DNA from: Spirodela intermedia
Lineage: Eukaryota > Streptophyta > Magnoliopsida > Alismatales > Araceae
Direction: 5' to 3'
NCBI GenBank assembly: GCA_902729315.2
Contig: LR746271.1
Location: forward strand, 3,866,001-3,930,000
DNA: 64,000 bases
Below, piece after piece: positions 47,377 through 60,753 of this stretch. Below the pieces are notes generated by a model that worked only from the letters and a program-made list of their open reading frames with translations, had not been told where the DNA came from and ran no database searches. The translations under genes were made by a program, and so were the position numbers. Positions within the stretch are counted from its first letter, which is position 1; each line of letters starts with the position of its first letter.

Positions 47377-50300
47377 ATGGATGAATTCGGGGTGTCTGGA
47401 TTCAACGGCGTCGCCGCCGTCGCGAAGCGGCGGCGGAGCACCACATCCAGGCGACCTCGGTTGGATTCCCAGGCCCTGCTGGATGGGCGGGATCCTTCCC
47501 CTCCCTCGACCACTCCTTCCTCGGAGAACGCCAGCAAGAACTCTACCGACGGGAGCTCCAGCCACGACACCGGCTTTCGGAGGAAGGAGGTCAACCTCAA
47601 CAGCCTGGTCCCGAAGAGCTCTTCCTCCAAAAACGAAGGGGCTACCTCCTCGAAGAGAATCAAGAGAGACGACTCCTACTCCTACGGAGACTTTGACAGG
47701 TTCCACAGTAGTGACCTTCAGAGGCCCGGGTCTTCGGGGAGCAACGCACCTCGGAGCAGCGAAGGTGTTCTTGCCCCCGCTAGCTGGAAGAACATTGCAA
47801 GAAACAGAGAGGGGCCGCCTCTGGACGGCCACGTTGCAGGAGGGAAGAGCAGTACCGAGGCTCAAGCTGTGGATCGGTCGGAATCCGCTCCTGGCGGGGT
47901 GATGAAGAACAGGGTGAGGAAGGTGAAGCTGAAGGTCGGCGGCGTCACTCGCACGATCCATGCGAAGTCTAATGGGGACAGCAGCTTTGAGGGCGGCTCC
48001 TCCTCTTCGAAGCCCCCCCGGCCTGACGATGCTTCTCGCCATCGGCGGAGACTAGTTCTTAAGGTGACCTACTTCACACCCTTTGTTCCCCAATTTATCA
48101 TATCCCATATCTGAGTACTTTTCTTTATTTTTCGAGAAATTCGGTAATGGAAACCGACCTGTTGAATAAAATCTAAAATCTATCAGCTTACCTTGTTAAT
48201 TAGAATGCTGATACAAAGTTAATGATTCCATTGAAGCATAATCAATGGGCTCCGCCGTATGTTCTGTTAAAACTTGTATGATAGATATCATGCATCTCAT
48301 GCACAGTGAGATGAACCCATCTAGTTCTCATACTTGATGAGAGCATCATATCTCGTCATTGTTATATAAATGTATGTAGCTATATTTTCTTTCTTTTCTG
48401 AACATCCTGATATGAAAAAAAATCTGAAGATGATGACATCTTCTAGGAGAAGGGAGATCCAATGGTGGCAGCGCCATGGAAGGACTTCAGTGATCAGAGC
48501 CCCTCTGGTACATCAAAGGAAGCTGACGACAAGACCCAGAGCACAGCAGTCTCAGAGCCGGTCCGCAAGAGCAAGAGGGTCCCCAAGAGACGGGTGCTGG
48601 ATGGAGCCTACGATGGGGAGGACGCCGATGAGGAGATCCGGTACCTCGAGAGGCTCAGGGCCTCGAAGCTGAGCTCGGACCAGCAGGAAACCAGCGGGTC
48701 GGAGAGCAAGAAGAGGCAGAAGGTCTCTAGGGTTTCCAGGCGCGGCTCCTACGAGGAAGATGATGACTTCTCTCTGCTGCGGAGGTCCAGGGATGGCAGG
48801 AAGAAGCCGAGGTCAGAGAGGGATTCCGAAGACAGGGACTACATTGATGAGGAGGAAGAGGGGGGCTCTGATGCCTCTGAGTCCCTGGGGAAGACGCCAA
48901 GGCAAGAGTCATTGGATTCTCTCCCCGACTCCCGGAAGGAGTTTTCTCTCACTACCCGCCAACGGGCCCTCCAGACTGGGAGAGATGGGTCCAGCGGCAG
49001 TGCCGCCAGCTTGGTCGAGTACCCTGATGGCCTGCCGCCCGCTCCCCCAAGAAGTGAGGACTCCATCTGCACCTGAAGAAGTTACCGCCGTTAGGATTTG
49101 AATTTATTGTATACTTTCCTGCCATCACAGGACAAAAGGGGAAGCTTTCTGAAGTTGAGCAGCAGCTGAAGAAGGCAGAAGCCGCCCAGAGGCGGCGGCT
49201 GCAGGTGGAGAAGGCCGCCAGGGAGTCCGAGGTCAGTTCCCTTGTTCCCTTCTCCATGGTTGGATTTCCAGCTATGGTTTCTTTGGTTTTAACCCCCGCA
49301 GAGCCCTTGAGTGACGAAAATGTCGCTGCAATATTCTCCCTTGACCAATGCTCTCCTCTGAAACTACCCAGATAGTATTTTACCATCCATCACGACCCGT
49401 TGACTTAACCATGGTTCACATCTTTCTGCAACCACCCAATTTAGATAATGACGATCAAACCCTGGTGCACGCACAAATTGGGCCGTTTTTTTACTATTTT
49501 AAGAAGTACCAAGCTGTTAATATAATATCCTGGGGATGCTCTTCATCATCATCAGATGACGATATAACCCAAGGACTGTAAACCAGGAGCTTAGTCGGCC
49601 TTGTTCATCACTCATGGGCTTCCTAGGGACTTTCAGTCTGAAAAATCCCATCACACTCCCGAAATTAGTAACAAAGAAAACTTCTGAAAGCAAGAAATAA
49701 TGCAGAATTTACATATAAAGCTGGATATTTATATGTATATGTATATATATATATATATGATTAGAATTCACCGACTAATTTCAATGTCTCAGGCTGAGGC
49801 GATCAGAAAAATCTTGGGCCAAGACTCCAACAGGAAGAAGCGCGAAGAGAAGCTGCAGAAGAAGCGGGATGAGCTAGCTCAGGCACGTAGGAACACCAAG
49901 ATTTATTCGTTCTTTTTTTCTTTTCCTCTTTTGGGTAGATCTTCAGTGGAGCTGACTCCCCATGTCCTCTTCTGGGTCTTGTTGCAGGAGAAGGTCGCCA
50001 AGTCCATGGCCTCGGCCGGCAACACAGTGAGGTGGATCCTGGGGCCGGAGGGGACGACCGTGACCTTCCCTGAGGCTGTGGGGCTCCCAGGCATCTTCAA
50101 CCCCAGGCCTTGCAGGTCGGCCCCTTCGCCTTTTCATTTGATGACCCATTAAAGAAAAATTAACTAAAAAAGGAAAAAAATACAGTTTTAAAACACATTT
50201 TCGAGCAGGGGAAACGTTATAGAAAAAGAAAATTAAACTGGGGCGGATGGGTTTTTCTGGGTCGCTAATTCTCAGACATGAAAGACGGGCAAAGATTGAA

Positions 50301-50523
50301 TCTTTATGGTCCGAGGGGACCAACCCACCTCTGTCTTGATGAGAGAAACCTTCATGCAATCTGACGGCTTCCTTGGTGTCCGATCTCCAGTTATCCGCCT
50401 CCGCGGGAGAAGTGCGCGGGACCCACCTGTACCAGGCCCTACAGGTACCGCCACTCCAAGTTGAATCTGCCCCTCTGCAGTCTCCAGTGCTACAGGGCTG
50501 TCGAGCAGGTCGTCCAGCAGTGA
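47377..50523 (+). CDS. INO80B: INO80 chromatin-remodelling complex subunit B (PAPA-1 domain, HIT-type zinc finger)
   Basis: Nuclear subunit (yeast Ies2 family) that binds and activates the INO80 ATPase for nucleosome sliding. Six coding exons give 581 aa: 47377-48063, 48447-49053, 49131-49231, 49793-49882, 49988-50115, 50391-50523. The first 420 residues are Ser/Lys/Arg-rich and probably disordered, with basic patches (KRRR, KKPRSERDSEDRD). The PAPA-1-like domain runs from about 400 ('LTTRQRALQTGRD') through a charged coiled-coil-like helix ('SEVEQQLKKAEAAQRRRLQ'). The C-terminus (about 540-577) is the HIT finger 'CAGPTCTRPYRYR...LCSLQC'. The helical region and finger read like plant orthologues. 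The fourth intron uses a GC donor (CAG/GCACGT), inferred because only this junction keeps the conserved 'ELAQ/EKVA' join. Start ATG chosen as first in frame. Confidence 0.92.
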
Positions 50524-53057
50524 CTTGCTGGAGATGGAGGACGAAGCTCTCTCTCTCTCTCTCTCTCTCTCCTTTGGGCAATCTTTCAGGGCCGTTCTTC
50601 ATAGGAGATGGAAAGGAAGTAGGCTGGCTAAGCTTGGGGGGCGTCTTGGGAAGATTGGGCTGCCCCGGCGCTGTTGTGACGTGTGCTTTATTTTAGATAG
50701 GCGTATGAATGGCCCTTTTGCATGGTCGTTCTCTCTCTCACTCTCTCGCTCTCTCGCTCTCTCGCTCTGACTTCATGTTGTTTCAGGGCCATCTGCTGTG
50801 AAAAGGGGGGAGCGGGGGTGGAGCTAGGCGTGTCAATGTAATGATTGATTTAGGTAGGTGTATGAATGGCCAGTGTTACGTCGCAGCATATTGCTCTCTC
50901 TCTCTCTCTCTCTCTCTCTTCCCCGCTCCCCCCCAAATCCTCTCTCCTCAGCTCGCTCTTTTGGGTTCTCCATGGCCTCAAGTACCTGAGACAAGCCCAG
51001 CCCAAGCGTAATCGCACGGTCTAGCTCAATCCATTGGAAGGCCCAATAAGCCTAATCGCAGAACAAACAGCGCTATAATCGCCCCAGAGAGAGAGAGAGT
51101 GCTCTTCTTCTTGGGAAAAAAAGCTTGTCCACTCGTTTTCTCATTTTCATTGTTAATATGCTGCAAGACCAGCACATAGAGAGAGAAACACAGGGATTTG
51201 AAATGGAGAGAGGAGGAGGGGAATCTAGCCTCCCACCATCGTCACCTTTCATTATCAAAAGTAATGCCAAAGGGGTTATTTTATGCCAAAATAAGATGTG
51301 ATGGTGGAGATGGTAGATGACCAGCGATCCACTCACGCGTCATAAAGTCAAAGCAAGGGCCTCCAAATTCCCGTGGTACTGGAGCGGGTTCCCTCGTAAA
51401 AGTCAACCCTACCCTCAAGGTGGATGACGGAAGGATTGCTCGGGCCTAGAGAGTTCGGAATCAGGTCCGACCCGGCCCATCTGTCTCTCTCTCTCTCTAC
51501 CTATCTATGTAACAAGTGTTTTTTATGGACATACTTAAGATTGGGATTGACTTTGCAAAGCCCTAGTCCAACTGGACCTGGCCCGTTTACACACTCCCAA
51601 TCTTGTAATTGCACAGCTAGAGAGAGAGAGAGGGGGAGAGAGGGAGAGAGAGTATGAGAGTACCCCTTTACCTTGTAAAATGCGGTATAATCAAGTACAA
51701 AGAGCTAGGCATGCCGTCGTCCACTCAATCTTAGTAGGTGATTCCGCTGCTTGTGACTCTGAAGGCTCTTTGGGGCCCACCGCCCAAGATTCCAATCCCC
51801 ATGATGCCTCCACTTATGTTGCTAGATTCTCCCTTTTGGTCAGCTGATTCTTGTGGTAGAGATTGTGTTCATTCGGATGGGATTTTTACATTTTTATTTT
51901 TAAACCCAAAAATCTTGGAATTTTGGTGGATGAAGCTTTATAGATTTAATTTTATTTAATGTTTAAATTTTAATATATGATATATTATTTCTAGTTTTTA
52001 AAAAGTTGATGATGATTATTTAAATATTTAAATTATTTTCTAATTCCGGGCCAAGGTTGCTGGGATGAAAAATATAGAGTGATTTCAGAAATCAGATCCT
52101 GGAAATCCACTGAATTAACTGTTAACATAGGAAAAAATGTCTATAATTCTTGCCAGATAGATATATGATGGTGAGTATTATTGCCACCATTTTGTCACAT
52201 CAGTCCTCCAAATAATTCCATACAGGCGGAAACCCCCTAAATGATTTGTTTCAGTAGGCGAGGAAGAGAATACGAAATATCTTTTTATATCCTGTACTTT
52301 TATATATTTATAGTCCAAAGAAAACATTCTTGTTGGGGAGGGGGGGGGATTACACTAAATTTGATGAATGACAGCTCTGGATTCGTCGCCAGATTACATC
52401 CGATGACGTCGTTTGTGGCCCAATCGGAATATGCCACGTCACAATACGCTCCAGATACCCCGGCGAATCTGTTCCGACGGGGGTGGGATTCTGAAGCGGC
52501 CTAACTGAGTGGGACCCCCATAGATCTTAAATTACCTTTAAACCCTCAGCGGTAAATCAAATCCCAGTCGACCCCCGTTGACGGGGCCCACCCGTACATA
52601 TTTTTCCCCCTTCCCTGATGACTTTTTCGGCTGCATTAACTATATAATAATAATAATTCTGATTAATTGGAAACATAGTACTCCTTTATGAATTTATATA
52701 TATATTTATGATGAATTAAATAGAAAGGTCACCGGACTAAAGTCAACCACCCCAAGGGGCAATTTCATCATTTCACCAGAGCCAACTCCCTCCGAAAAGG
52801 ACGCGATTCACCGTAACAGATCGGTGATGTTACCGACATCCCAGAGTTCCGCTTCCACTAACAAAAAAAATTAATTTATTAAACTCTCCCCGTGAGGGCT
52901 ATTAAGATAGCAGCGACCCCTTCCGCCCAATCGCGTCATCCCCTGGTGCATCTCCCCTGCTCTTGGATCTCGCCTCCTCCATCTCCCTATCTCCCCTTCC
53001 CCGGGGTTCTTCCTGCAGAATCTTTCTTCCCATTCTGCCTCTCCCAACTCTCCCGCC
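50524..53057. other. Intergenic: 3' flank of INO80B and upstream region of glutamine synthetase
   Basis: About 2.5 kb without a gene. It has CT tracts near 50552-50571, 50731-50768 and 50893-50919, and GA tracts near 51080 and 51620-51650. I see no convincing TATA box close to the glutamine synthetase start. Confidence 0.6.
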
Positions 53058-55766
53058 ATGGCTCTTCTCACCGATCTGATCAACCTGGACCTCTCCGACA
53101 CCACTGAGAAGATCATTGCAGAGTACATATGGTGGGTTCCTCTCTCTCTCTCTTTCTTACTGCTTCCTCCAGCGTTGCCAACCTTCCGCTCTGTGTTTGA
53201 CACCTCCGGGTCTTCTCCTTCACGACCTGGCCGGCGGATCTAGGCGTATTCGGTGTTTCCTCCCCCCGGGGGAGGACGAGATCTGCCGGCCTGTTCGTGG
53301 TTCTCGGGGTCTCTTTCCCATATTTTCACCGCATCTACGTGGGTTTTCCCCTCCTTTCTCCCTTTGACCGCGAGTGGCGCGTCTAGTGACGGGGAGATGT
53401 TCGGCAGTTGGTCTCACCCAGTCTGTCCTCACGCGTCTGGCAGTGATGGGATCCCAGTGCTTCTCTTCTTTACTATTTTTCCATGCTGTTGTTATTTATT
53501 GTGTTCTTCGAAGATGATCCTCCTTGACGGATAGATTTCTTCCATGCTCCTTTTGATAGGATCGGTGGCTCTGGGCTGGACATGAGGAGCAAAGCCAGGG
53601 TATTTTCCGACGACACTCCCCGTCCTATTCTCGTTTCCGGCGCTCGATTTTGCCATTTCTGATGCTTGAATTTCTCTTTTTCTAAAAATCGGAAACAAAC
53701 AGACGATCACCGGGCCCGTCGATGACCCCAGCAAGCTGCCCAAGTGGAACTACGACGGCTCCAGCACCGGGCAGGCCCCGGGGGAGGACAGCGAAGTGAT
53801 CCTATAGTGAGTCTGCCACTCCAAGAAGGGGTGTTCCCCTGTGCGTCTCTTCCTTCCTGATTTTAGGGTTTTCTGACGGGTCACTGTCGATTTTCTTCCC
53901 TGGGCAGTCCTCAGGCCATCTACAAGGACCCGTTCAGGAGGGGAAACAACATTCTTGTAAGATTCTTATGCCTCAAAGCCACCATTCTGCCTCTCTATCT
54001 CTCGTTCTCTGTCGCTCTAGATCGTTGATCTACAATAATTGGGTTAATAAATTATTTAAAAATGAATGGGTCTGAATCGCATTCATTTTGACGTTGACGA
54101 CTCAAGACGGTGACGATGATCGTCTCCGTCGTCAACCCCATGGTTGTAAATTTTCAGTAAGATCAAACATGGAATTCCGTGCCCACAAGACTCGCGATGA
54201 GATTCCTCCATTATTTTTTGCCTGATTCGGAATCTGGGTACTTCGAAATTTCCCCGCTTTAGGTCATGTGCGACTGCTACACTCCGGCGGGCGAGCCGAT
54301 CCCTACGAACAAGCGTTTCAATGCGGCCAAGGTCTTCAGCAACCCTGATGTTATCGCCGAAGTGCCTTGGTATGATCAGCTTTGAGCCATCCCCATATTC
54401 TTTTCTTTTTCTTTTTTTTTCTTTTTTTTGTTTCTCTTCGAGATATTTTTTTATTTTTTTCTGACAAAAATAAAATAAAATAAAATAAAATCATGGGCAG
54501 GTATGGCATCGAGCAGGAGTACACCCTCCTTCAGAAGGACATCGGTTGGCCACTTGGATGGCCCGTGGGCGGCTTCCCCGGTCCTCAGGTTTGCCATTAT
54601 GATCCACTTACGTCCCCATGATTTTCACGAACATCTTCATTAAATCTTCAAAAAATTTGCTATCCGATTTTCCTTTGAATATTTTCATTTTTGAACCCTG
54701 ATTTTTTTATTAAATTTCCATATTTATATGCATTTAGTTTTCCAGTCTGCGAGAAATTCCTATTAATAGAAGGGGTTGGTTCCTGTCGGCTTGTAGTTAA
54801 TTCCATATTAGCCATGCAACGGTCGGCAATTTTCTCGTGAATTACTGCTATAAATAAATAAATAACCATTTATGCCGATTACTTTTCGCCAGGGCCCATA
54901 TTATTGTGGGACGGGGGCTGACAAGGCCTTTGGTCGTGACATCGTCGACGCCCACTACAAGGCCTGTCTCTACGCAGGGATCAACATCAGTGGCATCAAT
55001 GGCGAGGTCATGCCAGGCCAGGTGGGGGAGACTGGAATTATTATTATTCTTATTATTATTGCACCTATTTTTTAAATATTTAATTCCTTTTGAAGAGAAA
55101 ATTTGATGATAATAATAATAATAATAATTTTCTCTTCTTCTTCTTCTTCTTCTCAGTGGGAGTTCCAGGTGGGGCCAGTCGTCGGCATATCGGCCGGTGA
55201 TCAAGTTTGGGTTGCCCGCTACATACTGGAGGTCGGCTGCTTCCTTCACTGAGAGTATTTTAATCTTCCTCTGATCCCCATGGCTGATCCTCTCCATGCT
55301 CGCCCTCCAAACAGAGGATCACTGAGATTGCCGGCGTTGTGGTCTCCTTCGACCCCAAGCCGATCAAGGTTCGATATTTTATTTATTTATATTTTTAAAT
55401 CCCTTTTTTAATCTTGCTTTTATTGATTTTCTGATCTTATTTGCTCTATTTTTGGGGACCCAGGGAGACTGGAACGGAGCGGGTGCCCACACAAACTACA
55501 GGTTGGTTTTTAGTCGGTGGGCATGCTTGCTGATCGGTCAAATCGTCGTGTCCTGATGTGGGTGGAATGTGTGCTTGTTCTTGTCTCAGCACCGAGTCGA
55601 TGAGGCGCGACGGTGGGTATGAGATCATCAAGAAGGCGATAGAGAAGCTTGGCCTCCGGCACAAGGAGCACATCGCCGCCTATGGGGAAGGGAATGAGCG
55701 CCGCCTCACTGGACGCCATGAGACCGCCGACATCAACACCTTCCTATGGGTAAAACCTTTCTTTAG

Positions 55767-55828
<62 letters not shown>

Positions 55829-56090
55829 CAAGGGCGTGATGTATATCAAACCCGCAGGGTGTGGCGAACCGCGGGGCGTCGATCCGGGTCGGTCGGGAGA
55901 CGGAGCAAAATGGGAAAGGTTGGTCCTTTTCTCTGTTCTCCGTTTACCCATTGCTCGAATTAGAGATTTGGATCATGGGTTCACTTCTTCTTCTTCAGGG
56001 TACTTCGAAGACCGGAGGCCGGCCTCCAACATGGACCCCTATATCGTCACTTCCATGATCGCCGAGACCACCATCCTCTGGAAACCCTAA
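53058..56090 (+). CDS. GLN1: Glutamine synthetase, cytosolic (GS1)
   Basis: Makes glutamine from glutamate, ammonia and ATP; in the cytosol it serves primary nitrogen assimilation and remobilisation. Thirteen exons in phase give 356 aa, exactly the usual plant GS1 length: 53058-53131, 53560-53599, 53703-53806, 53908-53956, 54263-54369, 54501-54588, 54893-55021, 55157-55231, 55315-55368, 55464-55501, 55590-55749, 55858-55918, 55999-56090. Family landmarks appear in order: '[20 protein letters not shown]' (beta-Grasp signature), '[13 protein letters not shown]', '[17 protein letters not shown]', '[12 protein letters not shown]', '[15 protein letters not shown]' and '[18 protein letters not shown]'. 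There is no transit peptide or C-terminal extension, which excludes the plastid GS2 isoform. The start is the family's [16 protein letters not shown] and TTC/ATT repeats fill several introns. Confidence 0.98.
55769..55825 (+). repeat. (CT)n microsatellite in glutamine synthetase intron 11
   Basis: A CT run of about 57 bp takes up over half of a 108-bp intron, directly before the exon encoding 'GVANRGAS'. Confidence 0.9.
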
Positions 56091-56099
56091 ATAATCACA

Positions 56100-56205
56100 T
56101 AATCATTATTATTATCATCATCATCACCATCACATCATCATCATCATCATCATCACCATCATCATCATTATCATCCTCATTATCATCGTCATTATCGTCA
56201 TGATC
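56100..56205 (+). repeat. (ATC)n-like trinucleotide tract in the glutamine synthetase 3' UTR
   Basis: An ATC/ATT repeat with interruptions starts about 10 bp after the stop codon and spans about 100 bp. Confidence 0.85.
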
Positions 56206-57305
56206 ATGGTCTCTTCTGTAAGTGTCAAAGCCACAAGGTAAGGTGGGGCTGGTGGGCTCTTTCAGTAGGTAGAAGAAGTGGGGGGTTGGATGGGTGGGTG
56301 CTCTTTGGTTATTATTGTCTCTTCCTATGGCTGTCTTTGTTTTCATGCAATGAAATAAAAGTGGCGAACAATGTGAAGAACTCCCTTTGAGTTCTCAGTT
56401 CGTATCTCCGCCTTATTCTAATCATGCTAATATTATTTATCCACTTGGTTAATCCACATTCTCTCTCTCTCTCTAACTTTCCTCTCACCTACGGGTCAAT
56501 GGGAAAGTCAGTGTATCACGTGTGGGGCAGATCAGGGCGGATGTCCCGACTTGGAATCGATTCGGGGGGGAGGGCGTTGTCCCGTCGATGCCGCAAAGTT
56601 TCCGTGGGTTTGGCAGCTGGATCCCGATTCCCTGCCGACTTTTTAAGCATTCGTACGGGAGAAAAGGATGGCCCGGGCCCCACGTTGGAGAAAGGCCCGG
56701 AAAAAACCGGATCAGACGCTGGCCTGGTTCATCTCCGCCACGTGGCAAGTTTTCTGCCCTTCAAGCTAAGCCGGGCTAATCTTTTTTCTAGGCCCCAACA
56801 AGCCCACAAATTTGAAGGAATAAGACATGTGAGGTCAGAACACAAGAGTTGATGGGCTGAATAATTCCCATGAATATAGCCCACTCTATCTCTCTCTACA
56901 TGAGACTAAGGGCTGACGTGGAAGCATGAACCAACCGACCCTTACTGCCCCGCCAATCTCCTTCTGCCACATGAGAGTTCAATAGATGACAAAGTCTAGG
57001 TACTAATTGATAATATTATGAAATTTAGGGGGAATATTTGGGCAATCTTGCATTGATGGGCTCATCTCCAAGGAGTTGGATCCCCACAAAAATTGGCGTA
57101 TGCCGCTGTATGTGGCGGGCACACGGTATTCTTTAGTAAAAGGCGAAAGAATAGTTCGCTCTGTGCTCACCACACGGCTGCGTAAGTGTCACTAAGCCCT
57201 TGGCCCTAAAATATATACTGTTACTGTGACGTTTTAATATATCAATCGATGTGGGACTAATGAACGGCTTTATTAGGCGCCGCGTCACGAGAGTGATGAG
57301 GTGGG

Positions 57306-57340
<35 letters not shown>

Positions 57341-57586
57341 AAGGCCTATGTTACAGCTCGAATGGACTCTGATATTGGGCCCATGGGTCTCATGGATTAG
57401 TAATTAGATATTGCTCGGAGTCTTGTGTGTCTTGAAACCCGGACTGGGTAATTGGGCCGAAACCCGAGTGTGTCGTGTGTAATAAGAGAGAGAGAGAGAG
57501 AGAGCGATTCTAAATCTCACACCAAGTACCACGTACTTCAAAATCACAGAGAAGCCATGGTAGCAAGAGGACTTCTCAGGAGGTGC
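56206..57586. other. Intergenic between convergent glutamine synthetase and Nudix genes
   Basis: No gene seen. It has a CT run at about 57308-57338 and a GA run at about 57485-57505. A GATGTGGGACTAA phrase near 57250 also occurs in the LTRs at the left, probably by chance or as a remnant. Confidence 0.55.
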
Positions 57587-58972
57587 TTATGGAGCTGACC
57601 TCTCCGATGTGCACATCTTGGCTATGGCCGTGCAAGGGCTATTGGCGGCGGTGCCGCCGGTGAGCCGCCGTTGGAGCCTGTCGAGGGCTTCCCTCATCCA
57701 CGGTTGCTTGCATGCCTCCCTCGCCTTGTCTGCTGCCATCCATGTCCGGTGGCGGGTGCCCATCTCCGGCCACTGGAGAAGCTCCTCCTTCACATTCAAT
57801 GGGTACATGAACCCATACTTGTATGACTTGTCGGCTTTCCCCATGTACCGCCACTTGCCAAGGATCCTCTGAATGGATGAGGAAGTCAGCAGTCACGAAA
57901 AATTATCGACTTGGACGAGTTGTATCCCAAGTCAACCCTATTTTTGGAAAGTCAAAATTTGAATCCTTTGCATTCATGAATTATAAAGCTGGATCTAGAC
58001 TTATATGTGTGTAGCCCGTTTTCCCATGTTCAAGTCAAAGCCTCTTTGTGGAAGGTCAGAATCTATAAAACACGGAGACATAAATGCATGAACTATGAAG
58101 CTGGGTATGATGGGCTAGTACACAGAATGTATTTCATGTTGTTATAGTTCCACCTAACTTCTCCCAAAATGTCAACCGCAACCAACTTTGTTCGCCAAAT
58201 GAAGTCAAATCGTTGACAAATAAATTCCATTCATGATTTATCCAGTGGGTCTGATTTGGCTGCCGTGCATTTTATGGCATCAAAACTATTTTAAAGTTCA
58301 AGGCAAGTTAACTATTTTAAAAAATAAGTTAAAATTTATAAAGATGGAGCTACACATGTCACTTGACAAACAAGTAGAGTTTGAGGAGGCATTTTATTGA
58401 TATTAATGGCATAAAGAAGTTTATTGAGATCAGTAAAATGTACCTCGATGACACCTTTGACACCTGCTTCTTCCATGGCCTCACGATGAACAGCATCTCT
58501 TATCGACTCGTCTATCTCCCAACCTCCCTAAATAATGATCATTCATTAGATATAGATACATAATTAATATAAAGTATAAAAATGTTTTCAATGCATACAT
58601 TTCTGTAAAAAATTTAGGGGTAGTTTGCAAAAATAATTGATTACTTTGAACTAAAAGAAATTATGTGATATTAAGTGAAATTCTGTAAAGTAAAGAAATT
58701 CAATTAATGGTAGTGATATCAAGTGAAGTGAAGTGCTTTTAGTTTTTAGACCTTAAAAAATCTCTGAAATCACCTAGATGGATCCTTATCTATTCAACTT
58801 ATTTACATTTTCTCAGAAACTATCTCATAGTGAGCTGTTGCTTCAGCCAAATATGTTGTCATATGAGACTAATGGATATGCCCAGAATGAGCTCCTGATT
58901 TGCCTCTATGGTTATTAAATTAATGCAAATGACATATGCGTAGCAGAAGAGGAGGGAGGGGGAACGGTATGT

Positions 58973-59038
<66 letters not shown>

Positions 59039-60663
59039 TAGTTTAGTCTTTTTTGAAATTAGATTAACTATGACCTAAGATAAAATTTCATCGACTAGAG
59101 TATGTCTAAATGCCAAGGATAGGTAGTTTGTGTTGTTTAATGTGACTTATCATTTTTGAGGCTGCCACATTAAATGCTCACATTTATGGACTCAATGTAG
59201 AAATGCATGTGGAAAAAAGAAAAACTATTTGGCACATTTCTCGAGGTTCTTGCTTGCACAACGGTGACTGTGAAGTACTTATAAATAAAGTGTCACTTCT
59301 CCAAATTCAGGGCCACTTAGAACAACTACTTCTACCTTTGTTCCACCATAGAGAGAGAGTGATTGGAAAATAACTTCTAAGGAAGATCTCTTGGGTTAGT
59401 GATTGCATCAGAGGGCCAAGATTAAGGATTTATTCTTTGAGATCTTAAAAGGGTCAAGATCAAAGATTTATTTTCTGGATTCTTAAGGATTAATTTTCTT
59501 GTACTATTTTTTGTATCTAATTAAACTTTTGTTGTCTCTCATAGACGTAGGATGCCAACCTCCGAGCCATGTAAAATCATTGCGTCAGTGTTTTTGTTGT
59601 GAGTTGTTCTTTCTTCTACCTTACTTCACATCATGAGCATCACTTCTGCTGAAGTTCATATAAGACTCTTATTTTAACAAATTGTGATAAACTAGGTAAA
59701 TCTAATCAGGACTAAGACTTATAGCTCATTCATGGGTTGTATGGAGACTAAAAACATATTGTTAGGAGCACATACAAAACAAGAAATTATTCAACATTTA
59801 TATTTTTATTTAACAAAGGTATGCCCACCCTCATACTTTTTATAAACTATACTTAATGATCATAAATGCAGAAATATAATTATTTTAATTTGAATCTAAA
59901 TATAGAAGATATATTGTCATCATATCTCACATCATTTCATTTCGAATGCCATGAATTTATTGCATCTTATCCCACTTGAACAAAGAACCTTAAACAATAG
60001 AAAGTTCACATCTTCAAAAGAAATCTATATTACATGTATTTTCTATAGTTTTCACTTGAAAATAGATAATACACATGTGATTAAAATGATTTCCCATTTT
60101 AAATGCATCAAATCCACCTTCTAGTATTATAATTTTCATCTAGTTTCAGAATCATGGTTTTATGGGACCAGGATCCATTGTAATCTCTATGTCCTTTGAG
60201 GGAATTCCTTAGATTAACATTGATCATAGTTTTCACTCAATATAGTAAATCAACATGCTATCACAAAAATTTCCACTGACAGGGGTAAATCAACCCTCAT
60301 ACTATCATAACCTTGTTTTCATTTAAGATGTAGCGCATCTATAGATCTTACTAAAGCTGATTAAGGACCTTGCTCAAAGTTTTACGTCTCCATCTAGTCA
60401 GACATGTCAAGTCAAGATCTTATGTTAGGAAGTCGAAGTAAATAGAATCTACTAACGTAAATTTATCAAAGTTTGAACGAGAAATTGTTCTCCCAGAGGA
60501 TGTAGTTCAGGGCTCCAGGAGCCCTACCTTGGGGAACATGAGCTCCTGGCCGTTCTGAGAGCTGATGACAAGAACCTGCAGGGACTGACCGATGGGTTCC
60601 ATTCTGATGTCCTCCTCGAACTTGTAAGGGATACACCTGCAGGAGAAAAACGGAAGCAGAAGC

Positions 60664-60753
<90 letters not shown>

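Noticed and set aside
47335-48042. 235-codon minus-strand frame opposite INO80B exon 1
   Set aside because: Antisense shadow of a GC-rich Ser/Arg exon; the sense frame splices into a recognised domain protein.
57609-57872. Plus-strand frame opposite the last Nudix exon
   Set aside because: The minus strand carries the conserved Nudix C-terminus with correct splicing; the plus frame is a shadow.
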